Assembly (NCBI RefSeq): GCF_014192225.1
Contig: NZ_JACHXS010000001.1
Span: 1,018,440 to 1,082,439, forward strand
DNA: 64,000 nt
From: Pseudoduganella umbonata
GTDB taxonomy: Bacteria > Pseudomonadota > Gammaproteobacteria > Burkholderiales > Burkholderiaceae_D
Reading direction: 5' to 3'
Below the pieces are notes generated by a model that worked only from the letters and a program-made list of their open reading frames with translations, did not search any database and had not been told where the DNA came from. The translations under genes were made by a program, and so were the position numbers. Below are positions 44,723 to 54,200 of the stretch, piece by piece. Each line of letters starts with the position of its first letter. Within the stretch, counting starts at the first letter, position 1.

Positions 44723-44991
44723 ACGATCCACGTCTCGATAAGATCCGCGACAGGCTGCTGGCCAATCTCGGCCCGGCCGAGATTGAGCTCGAGGATGAAT
44801 CAGCGCTGCATGCCGGCCATGCCGGTGCGGCCTCGGGCGGAGGCCATTACCGCTTAAGGATCACCTCAGTGAAATTCGCGGGCCTGAACCTCGTCACGCG
44901 TCATCGGCTGGTGTATGATGCCGTGCACGATATGATGCATAAGGAAATCCATGCATTGGCCATTACTGCAGTGGCACCGTCGGAAATTTGA
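44719..44991 (+). CDS. BolA family protein
   Basis: This 90-residue BolA-fold protein has the expected YRLRITSVKFAGLNLVTRHRLVYDAV helix-turn-helix-like core, split here by family-typical spacing, with conserved histidines. BolA proteins bind monothiol glutaredoxins and take part in iron-sulfur cluster handling and envelope stress. A glycine/alanine/histidine-rich insertion lies at about residues 30-43. It is coupled to yciB by an ATGA overlap. Confidence 0.92.
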   Translation: MNDPRLDKIRDRLLANLGPAEIELEDESALHAGHAGAASGGGHYRLRITSVKFAGLNLVTRHRLVYDAVHDMMHKEIHALAITAVAPSEI

Positions 44992-45081
44992 ATGTGCGGT
45001 TTGGTAGGAATGAATTGCTCTTTGCGTTAAGTCCCTTCTCCTCCCGCGATTGACAAGAACTTTTCCCCGTAGGAAATAATA

Positions 45082-45864
45082 ATGACTCTCAAGCCAGCAG
45101 TCCGTATTCTGGTTGCATCGATCGCCGTTGCCTCGGCTCCCGCTTTTGCACAGAACATCGCCGTCGTCAACGGCAAGGGCATCCCCACCGCGCGCGCCGA
45201 TGCGATCGTCAAGCAGGTGGTGGCCCAGGGCCAGCAGAAGGATTCGCCTGAGTTGCGCGAACTGGTCAAGAAAGACCTCGTCAGCCGCGAAGTACTGATG
45301 CAGGAAGCTGAAAAGCAGGGTTACGCGAAAAGCGCCGACGTGAAACAGCAGATGGAAAATGCCCGCCAGGCACTCGTCGTGCAGGCGATGGTTGCCGACT
45401 ACGTCAAGAAAAACCCTGTCAAGGACACCGACGTAAAGGCCGAGTACGACCGCTTCGTCAAGGAAACGGGCGACAAGGAATACCATGTGCGCCATATCCT
45501 GGTCGACACCGAGGCAGCCGCCAACGACATCATCGCCAAGCTGAAGGGCGGCGCCAAGTTCGAAGACCTGGCCAAGCAGTCGAAGGATACCGGCAGCGCC
45601 AATAACGGCGGCGACCTGGACTGGGCAACGCCTTCCGCGTTCCCGGAAGTCTTCTCGAAAGCGTTCGTCAGCCTGCAAAAGGGCCAGGTCACGGAAAAAC
45701 CGGTGCAGACGCCAAACGGTTTCCACGTGATCAAGGTCGACGACGTGCGCCAGGCCAAGCTGCCGACGCTCGACGAAGTGAAGCCGCAGATCGAAGAGGC
45801 GCTCACCCAGCGCAAGCTGCAGGCTTACCAGGAAGAGCTGGTCAAGAAAGCCAAGATCCAGTAA
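45082..45864 (+). CDS. Exported parvulin-type peptidyl-prolyl isomerase (copy 1)
   Basis: This 260-residue PpiC/SurA-like foldase has a signal peptide (about 1-23, ending PAFA), an N-terminal helical chaperone region and a parvulin domain (about 130-225) with YHVRHILVDTE, FEDLAKQSKDTGS and GGDLDWA. It probably helps fold exported proteins in the periplasm. A TTGACA box at 45050 lies close to the ATG but lacks a well-spaced -10. A closely similar gene follows 94 bp downstream. Confidence 0.93.
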   Translation: MTLKPAVRILVASIAVASAPAFAQNIAVVNGKGIPTARADAIVKQVVAQGQQKDSPELRELVKKDLVSREVLMQEAEKQGYAKSADVKQQMENARQALVVQAMVADYVKKNPVKDTDVKAEYDRFVKETGDKEYHVRHILVDTEAAANDIIAKLKGGAKFEDLAKQSKDTGSANNGGDLDWATPSAFPEVFSKAFVSLQKGQVTEKPVQTPNGFHVIKVDDVRQAKLPTLDEVKPQIEEALTQRKLQAYQEELVKKAKIQ

Positions 45865-45958
45865 ATTGCCCCGATGGCGCCCTGTCGCGGCGCCGGCATC
45901 CGTTTGAAACGGCCCTCCATTGCGGGGGGCAAACTCCAGTTTTTTTATAGGACGTGAC

Positions 45959-46738
45959 ATGATTTTGAAGCCAGCCCGCCTGTTGACAGCACTGATCGCC
46001 ATCGCCGCCGCGCCCGCGTTCGCCCAGAACGTGGCCACCGTGAATGGCAAGGCGATCCCGGCGTCCCGCCTGGAAGCCGTAGTCAAGCAGGTCTCCGCGC
46101 AAAGCAAGCAGCCGGACAGCCCGCAACTGCGCGATGCGATCAAGAAAGACCTGATCGCCCGTGAAGTGATGGTGCAGGAAGCCGACAAGCAAGGCTACAG
46201 CAACAAGCCCGACGTCAAGCAGGCCCTGGAGAATACGCGCCAGAGCATCGTCATCAACGCGATGCTGGCCGACTACGTCAAGAAGAACCCGGTCAAGGAC
46301 GCGGAGATCAAGGCCGAGTACGACAAGGCAAAAGCCGCCAACGGCGACAAGGAATATCACGCCCGTCACATCCTGGTCGCGACCGAGAAGGAAGCCACCG
46401 ACATCATCGCCAAGCTGAAAGGCGGCGCCAAGTTCGAGGAGCTGGCGAAACAGTCGAAAGACACCGGTTCGGCAGCCAATGGCGGCGACCTGGACTGGGC
46501 GAGCCCGGCCAACTTCGTCAAGCCGTTCTCCGATGCGATGGTGGCCCTGAAGGATGGCCAGATCACCGAGAAACCCGTGCAGTCGCAATACGGCTACCAC
46601 GTGATCAGGCTGGAAGGTTCGCGCGCCGCCAAGTTCCCGGCAATGGAAGAAGTGAAGGGCCAGATCGAGCAGGGCCTGACCCAGCGCAAGATCGCCGCCT
46701 ACCGTGACGAACTGGTCAAGAAAGCCAAGATCCAGTAA
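45959..46738 (+). CDS. Exported parvulin-type peptidyl-prolyl isomerase (copy 2)
   Basis: This 259-residue paralogue of the preceding gene has a signal peptide (about 1-22) and the same layout, including YHARHILVATE, FEELAKQSKDTGS and GGDLDWA and an identical C-terminal ending DELVKKAKIQ apart from one residue. The ATG at 45959 has AGGA in front. The two genes form a tandem duplication; copy 2 ends at a strong bidirectional terminator. Both keep the parvulin core, so neither looks decayed. Confidence 0.93.
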   Translation: MILKPARLLTALIAIAAAPAFAQNVATVNGKAIPASRLEAVVKQVSAQSKQPDSPQLRDAIKKDLIAREVMVQEADKQGYSNKPDVKQALENTRQSIVINAMLADYVKKNPVKDAEIKAEYDKAKAANGDKEYHARHILVATEKEATDIIAKLKGGAKFEELAKQSKDTGSAANGGDLDWASPANFVKPFSDAMVALKDGQITEKPVQSQYGYHVIRLEGSRAAKFPAMEEVKGQIEQGLTQRKIAAYRDELVKKAKIQ

Positions 46739-46760
46739 TCCGGTTGCACCCGCCGAAAAA

Positions 46761-46782
46761 GCGCTCCACGGAGCGCTTTTTT
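46761..46782. terminator. Bidirectional rho-independent terminator
   Basis: GCGCTC-CACG-GAGCGC, extendable by one pair, is followed by six T and preceded by five A. It serves the rightward parvulin gene and the leftward dehydratase gene, which converge here. Confidence 0.85.
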
Positions 46783-46787
46783 CATTG

Positions 46788-47864
46788 TTACGCCCGCGCT
46801 GCCGCTGCGGCGACGCCGGCGCCCTGCCCGCCTTCACGCACGCGTGCCCCGCGCCCAAGCAACTCGGCAAAGCTGGCGGCATCGATATTCGAGCCGCAAA
46901 CCACCAGGGCCACCTTCTTGCCGCTCAAGCGCGCGCGTAGGGGGCCCATCAGAGCAGCCGTGGCGACCGCCGCCGCCGGCTCCGCCACCAGCTTGGCATC
47001 GCGGAACAGGTCGAGCATCGCGCGGCAGATTTCATCGTCCGTCACACGGACCACGTCGTCGACGAAGTGCCGGCATAGCGCAAGGCTGTAGGGCAGCGTC
47101 TGCGGCGCGCAGAGGCTGTCGGCAACCGTGTCGACGCGCTCCAGGCGCTCCTGTTGCCCGGAGCGGAAGCTGCGAAACATCGCGTCCGCGCCGAACGGTT
47201 CCACGCCATACACGGCGCACGCTGGATTGACCTGCTTCACCGCAGCGGCAATACCGCCACACAGGCCGCCGCCGCCGATCGGCACCACGACCGCATCCAG
47301 GCCCGGGACCTGCTCCATCAGTTCCAGGCCGATCGTCGCGGTACCCAGCGCGGTCAGCGGGCCTTCATACGGGTGCAGCATGCTGCGCCCCTCGTCGCGG
47401 GCGATGTCGCTGCCGTATGCGAACGCCTGGTGTACGTCCGGCATCAGAATCACGTCGGCACCGAGGTCGCGGCAGGCGGCGATACGGGCCGGGCTGGCAT
47501 GGCGCGGCATGACGACCTTGGCGCTGCAGCCAGCCAGCCGTGCCGTGTAGGCCACGGCCACGGCGTGATTGCCGGCGCTCACGGCAACCACCCCGCGGGC
47601 ACGCTCGGCCGCGTCCAGCGCATCGATACAGTTCAGCGCGCCGCGCAGCTTGAAGGTGCCGGTCTTCTGGAACAGCTCCAGCTTCAGCCAGACGTCACCG
47701 GTGCCGCCAAACGATTCTTCGATGACGCCGGTCTGCCAGCGCCATACGGGTGTATGCAGGATCCTGCCCGCCAGGCGACCGGCACTGGCGCGGATCTCCG
47801 GCACGGTCGGGTAGCGGTGTGAAAGCAATGAATGGGGTAACAGCGTGGGTACGGGTGGATGCAT
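46788..47864 (-). CDS. PLP-dependent threonine/serine dehydratase-like enzyme (fold type II)
   Basis: This 358-residue enzyme resembles catabolic threonine/serine dehydratases. The PLP-binding lysine is Lys72 in TGTFKLRGALN, the asparagine loop is SAGNHAVAVAY and the phosphate-binding loop is GGGGLCGG. There is no C-terminal ACT regulatory domain, so it is not the feedback-regulated biosynthetic IlvA. Relatives include threonine dehydratase, serine racemase and hydroxyectoine-utilisation dehydratases; I cannot choose between them. The ATG at 47864 has GGAGAA ahead. A LysR-type regulator lies upstream in the same direction. Confidence 0.85.
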   Translation of the reverse strand: MHPPVPTLLPHSLLSHRYPTVPEIRASAGRLAGRILHTPVWRWQTGVIEESFGGTGDVWLKLELFQKTGTFKLRGALNCIDALDAAERARGVVAVSAGNHAVAVAYTARLAGCSAKVVMPRHASPARIAACRDLGADVILMPDVHQAFAYGSDIARDEGRSMLHPYEGPLTALGTATIGLELMEQVPGLDAVVVPIGGGGLCGGIAAAVKQVNPACAVYGVEPFGADAMFRSFRSGQQERLERVDTVADSLCAPQTLPYSLALCRHFVDDVVRVTDDEICRAMLDLFRDAKLVAEPAAAVATAALMGPLRARLSGKKVALVVCGSNIDAASFAELLGRGARVREGGQGAGVAAAAARA

Positions 47865-48210
47865 GATTTCTCCAGATATTCGATCAGGGAAGGCGACCGG
47901 GGTCGCGCGGCGTGACGGGGCGCCGAGCACCGGCGACGCCGCAGCTCAGCGACCCTTGCTAATTCGAATAATGGAGAGATTGCAGACGCGGCAGAACGAC
48001 AGGCGGATAAACGACAGGCATGCACCCTCGCATACGGCAACGCTCGCGCGGGCGCCGATGTTGCCGCTGCTGTCGACCAGCAGCGCGGTAGTGGAGGATT
48101 GCGATGTCATTCCTTCAATCATGCGGGAGAAAGTCGCTGCTGGCAAGGCTGAAGAACGCGATCGTGCCGGCGCTGCACAGCATCGGCGCCGCGGCCCCTT
48201 CCGACGCCGC
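47865..48210. other. Intergenic region between the LysR gene and the dehydratase gene
   Basis: This 346-bp stretch has no gene I recognise. A leftward frame (48110 down to 47946, 54 codons) would encode a small protein with four cysteines in its C-terminal half, but it lacks a well-spaced ribosome-binding site, so I do not call it a gene. The dehydratase promoter should lie here; no clear boxes stand out. Confidence 0.45.
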
Positions 48211-49164
48211 CTACGAAATCACGTGATCGGCATGCGCCCCGGCGTCGCCGATGCGCTCGCGCAGCGTGCGCTGCATCTGCGCCACCTCCTCCTCGACCCA
48301 GCTGCGGAAGCGCACCACCTTCGGCAGCACTGCCTTGCGCGGTGCCTGTACCCAGTAATAGCCGCCCGGGTACGTCACGCTGGCGCCGCGCATCAGCCGC
48401 AGCACGCCGCGGTCGATGTCGTCGCAAACCAGCGAATACGGCACCAGCGCGATGCCATGGCCGACGATGGCCGCCTGCGCCGTCACCGCCAGGTTGGTAA
48501 ACCCGCGCGAGAAATCGAAGCGCCCTTCCGGCACGCCATGCGTGCGCAGCACCCTGATCCAGTCATCGGTGGATTCGTCGTACAGCAGCGGGAAGCGCGT
48601 CAGGTCCGCAAGCGTCAGCTCCTGCCCGGCGGACGCCAGCAGCATCGGGCTATAGACGGCCACCATCCGATCGTGATACAGCGCGGTCGGCTGATCGATG
48701 ATGGTGCCGTGGCGGATTGCCAGGTCGACGTCCTCGTGTTCGACATCGACCAGCCGTTCGCACGAGTCGAGGCGAATGTCCAGCTCCGGATGGCGCAGCG
48801 TGAAGCGGCCCAGCCGCGGCGCCAGGAACTTGATCGCGAACGTATGCGTGGTCGAGATCCGCACCACGTTTTCCTCGTCGCCGCCGCGCAGCGCCTCGAC
48901 CTTCGTGCGCAACTCCCTGAGCATCTTCGCCACCGTCACCGCGAGCTCCTGGCCCTTCGGCGTCAATGTGATGTGCCGTGGATGACGCACGAACAGCGCG
49001 AAGCCCACCGCTTCTTCGAGCTGCTTGACCTGCAGGCTGATCGCCGCCGGGGTCTTGTGCAGTTCCTGGGCCGCCAGCGTGAAACTGCCCCAGCGCGCGG
49101 CGCAATCGAAATCGATCAAGCCGGACAGGCTGCGCAGTGTCTTGGTCGGTATCCCTGCCTGCAT
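48211..49164 (-). CDS. LysR-family transcriptional regulator (GcvA-like)
   Basis: This 317-residue regulator has an N-terminal winged helix-turn-helix (about 10-70, with SFTLAAQELHKTPAAISLQV) and a periplasmic-binding-like effector domain (about 100-300) of the GcvA/AmpR type, including ERLVDVEHEDVDLAIRHG. Such regulators usually act on a divergent promoter; here the divergent strand holds a 43-codon ORF, and the same-strand neighbour is a PLP-dependent dehydratase. The effector is unknown. Confidence 0.9.
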   Translation of the reverse strand: MQAGIPTKTLRSLSGLIDFDCAARWGSFTLAAQELHKTPAAISLQVKQLEEAVGFALFVRHPRHITLTPKGQELAVTVAKMLRELRTKVEALRGGDEENVVRISTTHTFAIKFLAPRLGRFTLRHPELDIRLDSCERLVDVEHEDVDLAIRHGTIIDQPTALYHDRMVAVYSPMLLASAGQELTLADLTRFPLLYDESTDDWIRVLRTHGVPEGRFDFSRGFTNLAVTAQAAIVGHGIALVPYSLVCDDIDRGVLRLMRGASVTYPGGYYWVQAPRKAVLPKVVRFRSWVEEEVAQMQRTLRERIGDAGAHADHVIS

Positions 49165-49264
49165 AAGGTTTCCTTGGCCTTCCCCACAAATTTACTCGTT
49201 TGTCCACGCCCGGTGGCAGGCCGACAATATACCGCAACGATACCAACAACGAGAGGGGAAAACC

Positions 49265-49396
49265 ATGTACAAACCGATCCGCCAGCCCGCTGCCGGGCTG
49301 CAATGCCCGGCACAGGAAACCAGACCGACGCCAAGCCGCGGCTACGTGCGTACCCTGCTGCGACTGTTTGCCGACCTGGCATGCAAGCTGCGGTGA
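49265..49396 (+). CDS. Small protein of 43 residues, divergent from the LysR gene
   Basis: An ATG at 49265 with a very good GAGAGGGG ribosome-binding site opens a 43-residue frame beginning MYKPIRQP and ending in a basic amphipathic stretch, LLRLFADLACKLR. There are two cysteines and no clear signal peptide. The gene fills the gap between two leftward genes and sits exactly where a LysR-controlled divergent target would be. I do not recognise the family; the call rests on the ribosome-binding site and position. Confidence 0.5.
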   Translation: MYKPIRQPAAGLQCPAQETRPTPSRGYVRTLLRLFADLACKLR

Positions 49397-49408
49397 TGCC
49401 GCCGCCCG

Positions 49409-50434
49409 TTAGTGACCTGAAGCCTGCCGCAACAGCCGGTATTGCGCGGCCAGCATCGCCTCGTTCGGATCGTGCCCGGTGCGCGGCACGGCCACGAAAG
49501 TCTTCGAGGGGGCCTTGACCGCATCGAAGTAGCGCCGCGCAATCTCGATCGGCCCCAGCAGATCCTCCTCGCCGTGCACGAAGTACATCGGCACGGCGAA
49601 GCGCGTGCCCATCCGGTAGAGGTCGAACCTGGAAAACATGCCGTCGCCGCGCCAGCCGACGAAATGGAGGAACGAGTAATCTTCGCCCGCCGTGTAGTCG
49701 GCTTGCGCTCTTGGCGTGGCGTACTGCGGTGCCGGCTCCCACCAGGCCTTCGGCGGCGCGTCGGTCGCCAGCGCCTCATACTTGCGCACCACGCGGCGCA
49801 TCACGCCGAAGCTGCGCGGATTGGTCCATGGCGGCGCGCCCAGCGCTTCGAGCTTGCCGAGCGACTCCGCATCCCCGGCGGCGTGCGCCAGCGCCACCAG
49901 CCGCGCATACCCGGCCGCCTGGGTAGTCCGGTAATCCACGACCTGGGCACTCCCGACATAGGCGGTAAATATTTCCGGGCGCGCGTGGGCCATGCTGATG
50001 CCCAGCATCGCGCCCCAGGAACTGCCCCACAGCAGCAGCTTCGGCTGGCCCAGCTGCCGCGTCACGTGTTCGGCCACGGCGAGGCCGTCGGCTGTCATCT
50101 GCTCCATCGTCAGCGGCGTTTCCTCCGGCGGCGGCTGGCGGCCGTAGGTCATGCCGGCGCCGCGCTGGTCCCACTGCACCAGCGTGAACTCCCCTTCCCA
50201 CGCACCGAACAGCTTGTCCGCGTAGGGGCTCAGCGGATTGCCGGGACCGCCATGGATGAACAGCACCGCCGGGTTGCCGCACCGCTTGCCCTTGATCGTC
50301 ACCCACTGCGCGATGCCATTGACCGGCACGAACGCCGCCTCGTCGACCGGCGCGTCCGGATCGGGGCAGGCGGCAAATGACGCGGAAGACGAGGCCAGGA
50401 ACGCTGCGGCGAGCAGCTTGGCGAAACGGTGCAT
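49409..50434 (-). CDS. Exported alpha/beta hydrolase, proline-iminopeptidase-like (S33)
   Basis: This 341-residue hydrolase has a signal peptide (about 1-22). The HGGPG oxyanion motif, the WDQRGAGMT segment and the nucleophile elbow GSSWGAM are those of the prolyl-iminopeptidase clade, and the C-terminal GHDPNE provides the histidine. It probably cleaves N-terminal residues from peptides, or esters, in the periplasm; the real substrate is unknown. Its promoter must lie between 50435 and the sodC terminator. Confidence 0.85.
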   Translation of the reverse strand: MHRFAKLLAAAFLASSSASFAACPDPDAPVDEAAFVPVNGIAQWVTIKGKRCGNPAVLFIHGGPGNPLSPYADKLFGAWEGEFTLVQWDQRGAGMTYGRQPPPEETPLTMEQMTADGLAVAEHVTRQLGQPKLLLWGSSWGAMLGISMAHARPEIFTAYVGSAQVVDYRTTQAAGYARLVALAHAAGDAESLGKLEALGAPPWTNPRSFGVMRRVVRKYEALATDAPPKAWWEPAPQYATPRAQADYTAGEDYSFLHFVGWRGDGMFSRFDLYRMGTRFAVPMYFVHGEEDLLGPIEIARRYFDAVKAPSKTFVAVPRTGHDPNEAMLAAQYRLLRQASGH

Positions 50435-50501
50435 ACAAGCTCCGGAAGGTTGCGATCGCCCAGCTTAGCTCAGCCTTAATAGCGCCGACAAGCAATAAAA
50501 A

Positions 50502-50520
50502 AGCCGGGCTGAGCCCGGCT
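50502..50520 (-). terminator. Rho-independent terminator of sodC
   Basis: An 8-bp stem, AGCCGGGC/GCCCGGCT, with a TGA loop is followed on the minus strand by six T. It lies 25 bp beyond the sodC stop codon. Confidence 0.85.
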
Positions 50521-50544
50521 TCCAGCCGATGGTGGCGAGCCGCC

Positions 50545-51090
50545 TCAGCCGCCGATTACGCCGCACGCGATACGAGCCCCGCCGCCACCGAGCAGCGCAG
50601 GCTGGTCGGCGTAATTGTCGCCGCCCGCGTGGATCATCAGCGCGCGGCCTTTCACGTCCGCCAGTGTTTTCAGCTGCGGTGCCTGCACCGGCGTCCTGGC
50701 CGATCCATCGGCCGCCACTTCCAGGCGCGGCAGGTCACCGGCGTGGCCTTCCTTCTCGGCCTTGCCCGGACCATGGTGCGATTTCGTGTCATGCGGGTCC
50801 AGGTGGCCACCGGCGGCACCGGCCGGCACCTTCTTGCCATCCGTCTCGGCCGGCGAGCAGTCGCCCTTGGCGTGCACGTGGAAGCCGCGCGGTCCCGGCG
50901 GCAGGCCGGCCAGTGCCGGCGTGAAGGTCAGGCCGCCGGCCGTTTCCGAGATCGTCACGCTGCCCAGCGCCTTGCCGGTACCCGACGCGTCGACGGCATG
51001 GATCGGCACAGTGACGTCGGCCGCCTGCGCATGCGCGGCGACGGCGGCAAAGGCTGCCAGGACGAGTGTCTGTCGGATCGTGATGTTCAT
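50545..51090 (-). CDS. sodC: Periplasmic Cu/Zn superoxide dismutase
   Basis: This 181-residue enzyme has a signal peptide (about 1-23, ending HAQA). Copper and zinc ligands are visible in GFHVHAKGDC, GGHLDPH and the C-terminal-half GHAGDLP; the disulfide pair is the GDC cysteine and the one in RIACGV. It removes superoxide in the periplasm. The ATG at 51090 has GGGAG five bases ahead; an earlier in-frame start at 51102 is not needed. It is flanked by terminators on both sides, so it is a single-gene unit. Confidence 0.95.
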   Translation of the reverse strand: MNITIRQTLVLAAFAAVAAHAQAADVTVPIHAVDASGTGKALGSVTISETAGGLTFTPALAGLPPGPRGFHVHAKGDCSPAETDGKKVPAGAAGGHLDPHDTKSHHGPGKAEKEGHAGDLPRLEVAADGSARTPVQAPQLKTLADVKGRALMIHAGGDNYADQPALLGGGGARIACGVIGG

Positions 51091-51184
51091 ATCTGCTCCC
51101 AATGTGTGAATGCCGCGCTGTCGCGGTCGGTTGAACGTTGCAATCCTAGCACTATTGCCGCGCGACAGTACACACTGCAGGCGT

Positions 51185-51211
51185 AAAAAAGCCGGGCAAG
51201 CCCGGCTTTTT
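51185..51211. terminator. Bidirectional rho-independent terminator after purL
   Basis: GCCGGG-CAAG-CCCGGC with flanking A-run and T-run. It lies 18 bp after the purL stop codon and ends the leftward purL transcript. Confidence 0.85.
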
Positions 51212-51228
51212 CAGCGAACGTTGGCTGC

Positions 51229-54200
51229 TCAGCCGACAAACTTGCGCGCGTTGCGGAACATCCGCATCCACGGCGAATCCTCGTTCCAGCCGTCCGGCGC
51301 CCACGAATGCTGCACGGTGCGGAATACCCGCTCGGCATGCGGCATCAATACGGTGAAGCGGCCGTCCGGCGTCGTTACCGACGTGATGCCACGCGGCGAA
51401 CCGTTCGGGTTGAACGGATAGGCTTCGGTGGCGCTGCCGCAGTTATCCACGTAGCGCATCGCGGCGATTGCCTCGTCCAGGCTACCGGTCTGGCTGAAGT
51501 CCGCATACCCCTCGCCGTGCGCGATGGCGATCGGCGTCTGCGTGCCGGCCATGCCCTGGAAGAAGATCGACGGCGAATCGAGCACCTCGACCAGTGCGAA
51601 GCGTGCCTCGAATTTCTCCGACTTGTTGGTCGTGAACTTCGGCCACGCCTGCGCGCCAGGGATGATCGATTTCAGATTGCTCATCATCTGGCAGCCGTTG
51701 CAGATGCCCAGGCCGAACGTGTCGCTGCGGCCGAAGAACTGCGCGAACTGGTCGGACAGCGCCGGGTTGAACAGGATCGACTTGGCCCAGCCCTCACCCG
51801 CGCCCAGCACGTCGCCGTACGAGAATCCGCCGACGGCGATGACACCCTGGAAGTCGGCCAGCTTGACGCGCCCGGCGATCAGGTCGCTCATGTGCACGTC
51901 GACTGCCGCAAAGCCCGCCTGGTGCATGACCCATGCCGTCTCGATGTGCGAGTTGACGCCCTGCTCGCGCAGGATCGCCACGCGCGGGCGCACGCCGGTG
52001 GCCAGGAATGGTGCCGCCACGTTGTCGTTCAGGTCGAAGGTGACCTTCGGCGTCATGCCCGGATCCTGCTCGTCCAGCAGGCGGTCGTATTCCTGGTCCG
52101 CCGTGGCGGGGTTCTCGCGCATGCGCGAGATACGCCAGCTGGTTTCGCTCCACAGGCGGTGCAGCTCGGCGCGCGGTTTCGCATACACCAGCTTCGCATC
52201 GCGGGTGAACTCGATCACGCCGCGGTCATTGGGCTTGCCGATGATGTGGCTGCATGCACCCAGGTTGAACGAACGCAGCACGTCCATCACCGCCGACTTG
52301 TCCTCGGCACGGACCTGGATCACGGCGCCCAGCTCTTCGCTGAACAGCGCGCGCAACGTCAGCTCATTGCGGCGCTCGCCCACCTGGCTGGCCCAGTTCT
52401 TGGCGTCGCCCCAGTCGGCCGCGTGTTCGCCTTCCAAAGTCAGCATGTCGAGGTTGATCGACAGGCCGGCGCGGCCGGCAAAGGCCATTTCAACCAGCGT
52501 AGCGTACAGGCCGCCGTCCGAACGGTCGTGGTAAGCCAGCAGCTTGCCATCGCGGTTCAGTTGCTGGATCGCCGCGAAGAAGCCCTTCAGGTCGTCGGCG
52601 CTGTCCACGTCCGGCACGTCATTACCCAGCTGGCCCAGCACCTGCGACAGGATCGATGCGCCCATCCGGTTCTTGCCGCGGCCCAGGTCGATGACGATGA
52701 TCGCCGTCTCGCCCAGGTCGGTACGGATCTGTGGTGTCAGCGACTTGCGCACGTCATACACCGGTGCAAAGCCGGAGACGATCAGCGACACGGGAGACAT
52801 CACGGCCTTCTGCTCGCCGTCATCCGACCAGGTGGTGCGCATCGACAGCGAATCCTTGCCGACCGGGATCGAGATGCCCAGTGCCGGGCACAGGTCCATG
52901 CCCACCGCCTTCACGGTGTCGAACAGCGCGGCGTCCTGCCCCGGCTGGCCGCACGCGGCCATCCAGTTGGCGGACAGCTTGATCGCGGCGATATCCTCGA
53001 TCGGCGCGGCGGCCAGGTTCGTGATCGTCTCGCCGACGGCCATGCGGCCGGAAGCCGGCGCGCCGAGCACGGCCAGCGGCGTGCGTTCGCCCATCGCCAT
53101 CGCCTCGCCCACGTAGCCCTCGTACGACAGCGTGGTGACGGCGCAATCGCCGACCGGCACCTGCCACGGGCCGACCATCTGGTCGCGCACCGACATGCCG
53201 CCCACGGTACGGTCGCCGATCGTGATCAGGAAGCTCTTGTCGCCCACGGTCGGCTGGAGCAGCACACGCCGTGCCGCCTCTTCCAGTTCCACGCCGGTGA
53301 GATCGACGGCCGGATATTCGCGCGCGACATGCTGCACGTCGCGGTGCATCTTCGGCGGCTTGCCCAGCAGCACATCCATCGGCATGTCCACCGGACTCGT
53401 GCCGTTGTCCGGATCGACCAGTTTCAGCTGGCGTTCTTCCGTGGCGGTACCGACCACGGCGAACGGGCAGCGCTCGCGCTCGCACAGTGCACGGAACGTG
53501 TCGAGGTCGCTTGGCGCGATCGCCAGTACGTAGCGTTCCTGCGATTCGTTGGACCAGATTTCCTTCGGTGCCATGCCGGATTCTTCCAGCGGCACCTTGC
53601 GCAGGTCGAAGATCGCGCCGCGCTTGGCGTCGTTGGTGATCTCCGGGAACGCATTCGACAGGCCGCCCGCGCCCACGTCGTGGATCGAGATGATCGGGTT
53701 GTGTTCACCCATCTGCCAGCAGCCGTTGATCACTTCCTGGGCGCGGCGTTCCATTTCCGGATTGCCGCGCTGGACCGAGTCGAAGTCCAGGTCGGCCGTG
53801 TTGGTACCGGTCGCCATCGACGAGGCGGCGGAACCGCCCATGCCGATGCGCATGCCCGGGCCGCCCAACTGCACCAGCAGGCTGCCGACCGGGATATCGT
53901 TCTTGTGGGTATGCTGCGCCGAGATGTTGCCGATGCCGCCGGCAATCATGATCGGCTTGTGGTAGCCGTACACGGCGTGGCCCACGTTCTGCTCATACGT
54001 GCGGAAGTAGCCGCCCAGCACCGGCCGGCCGAATTCGTTCGAGAACGCGGCGCCGCCCAGCGGACCGTCGATCATGATCTGCAGCGGCGAAGCGATGCGC
54101 TCGGGTTTGCCGTACGCCGCCTCGCTGGCACCGTCTTTCGACGTCACCACCCTGGTCACATCGTTTGCATTCTCCCAGGGACGCACAGCGTCCGGGAGCA

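Noticed and set aside
47946..48110. A 54-residue cysteine-containing ORF between the LysR and dehydratase genes
   Set aside because: No properly spaced ribosome-binding site and no recognisable family; kept only as a remark on the gap.
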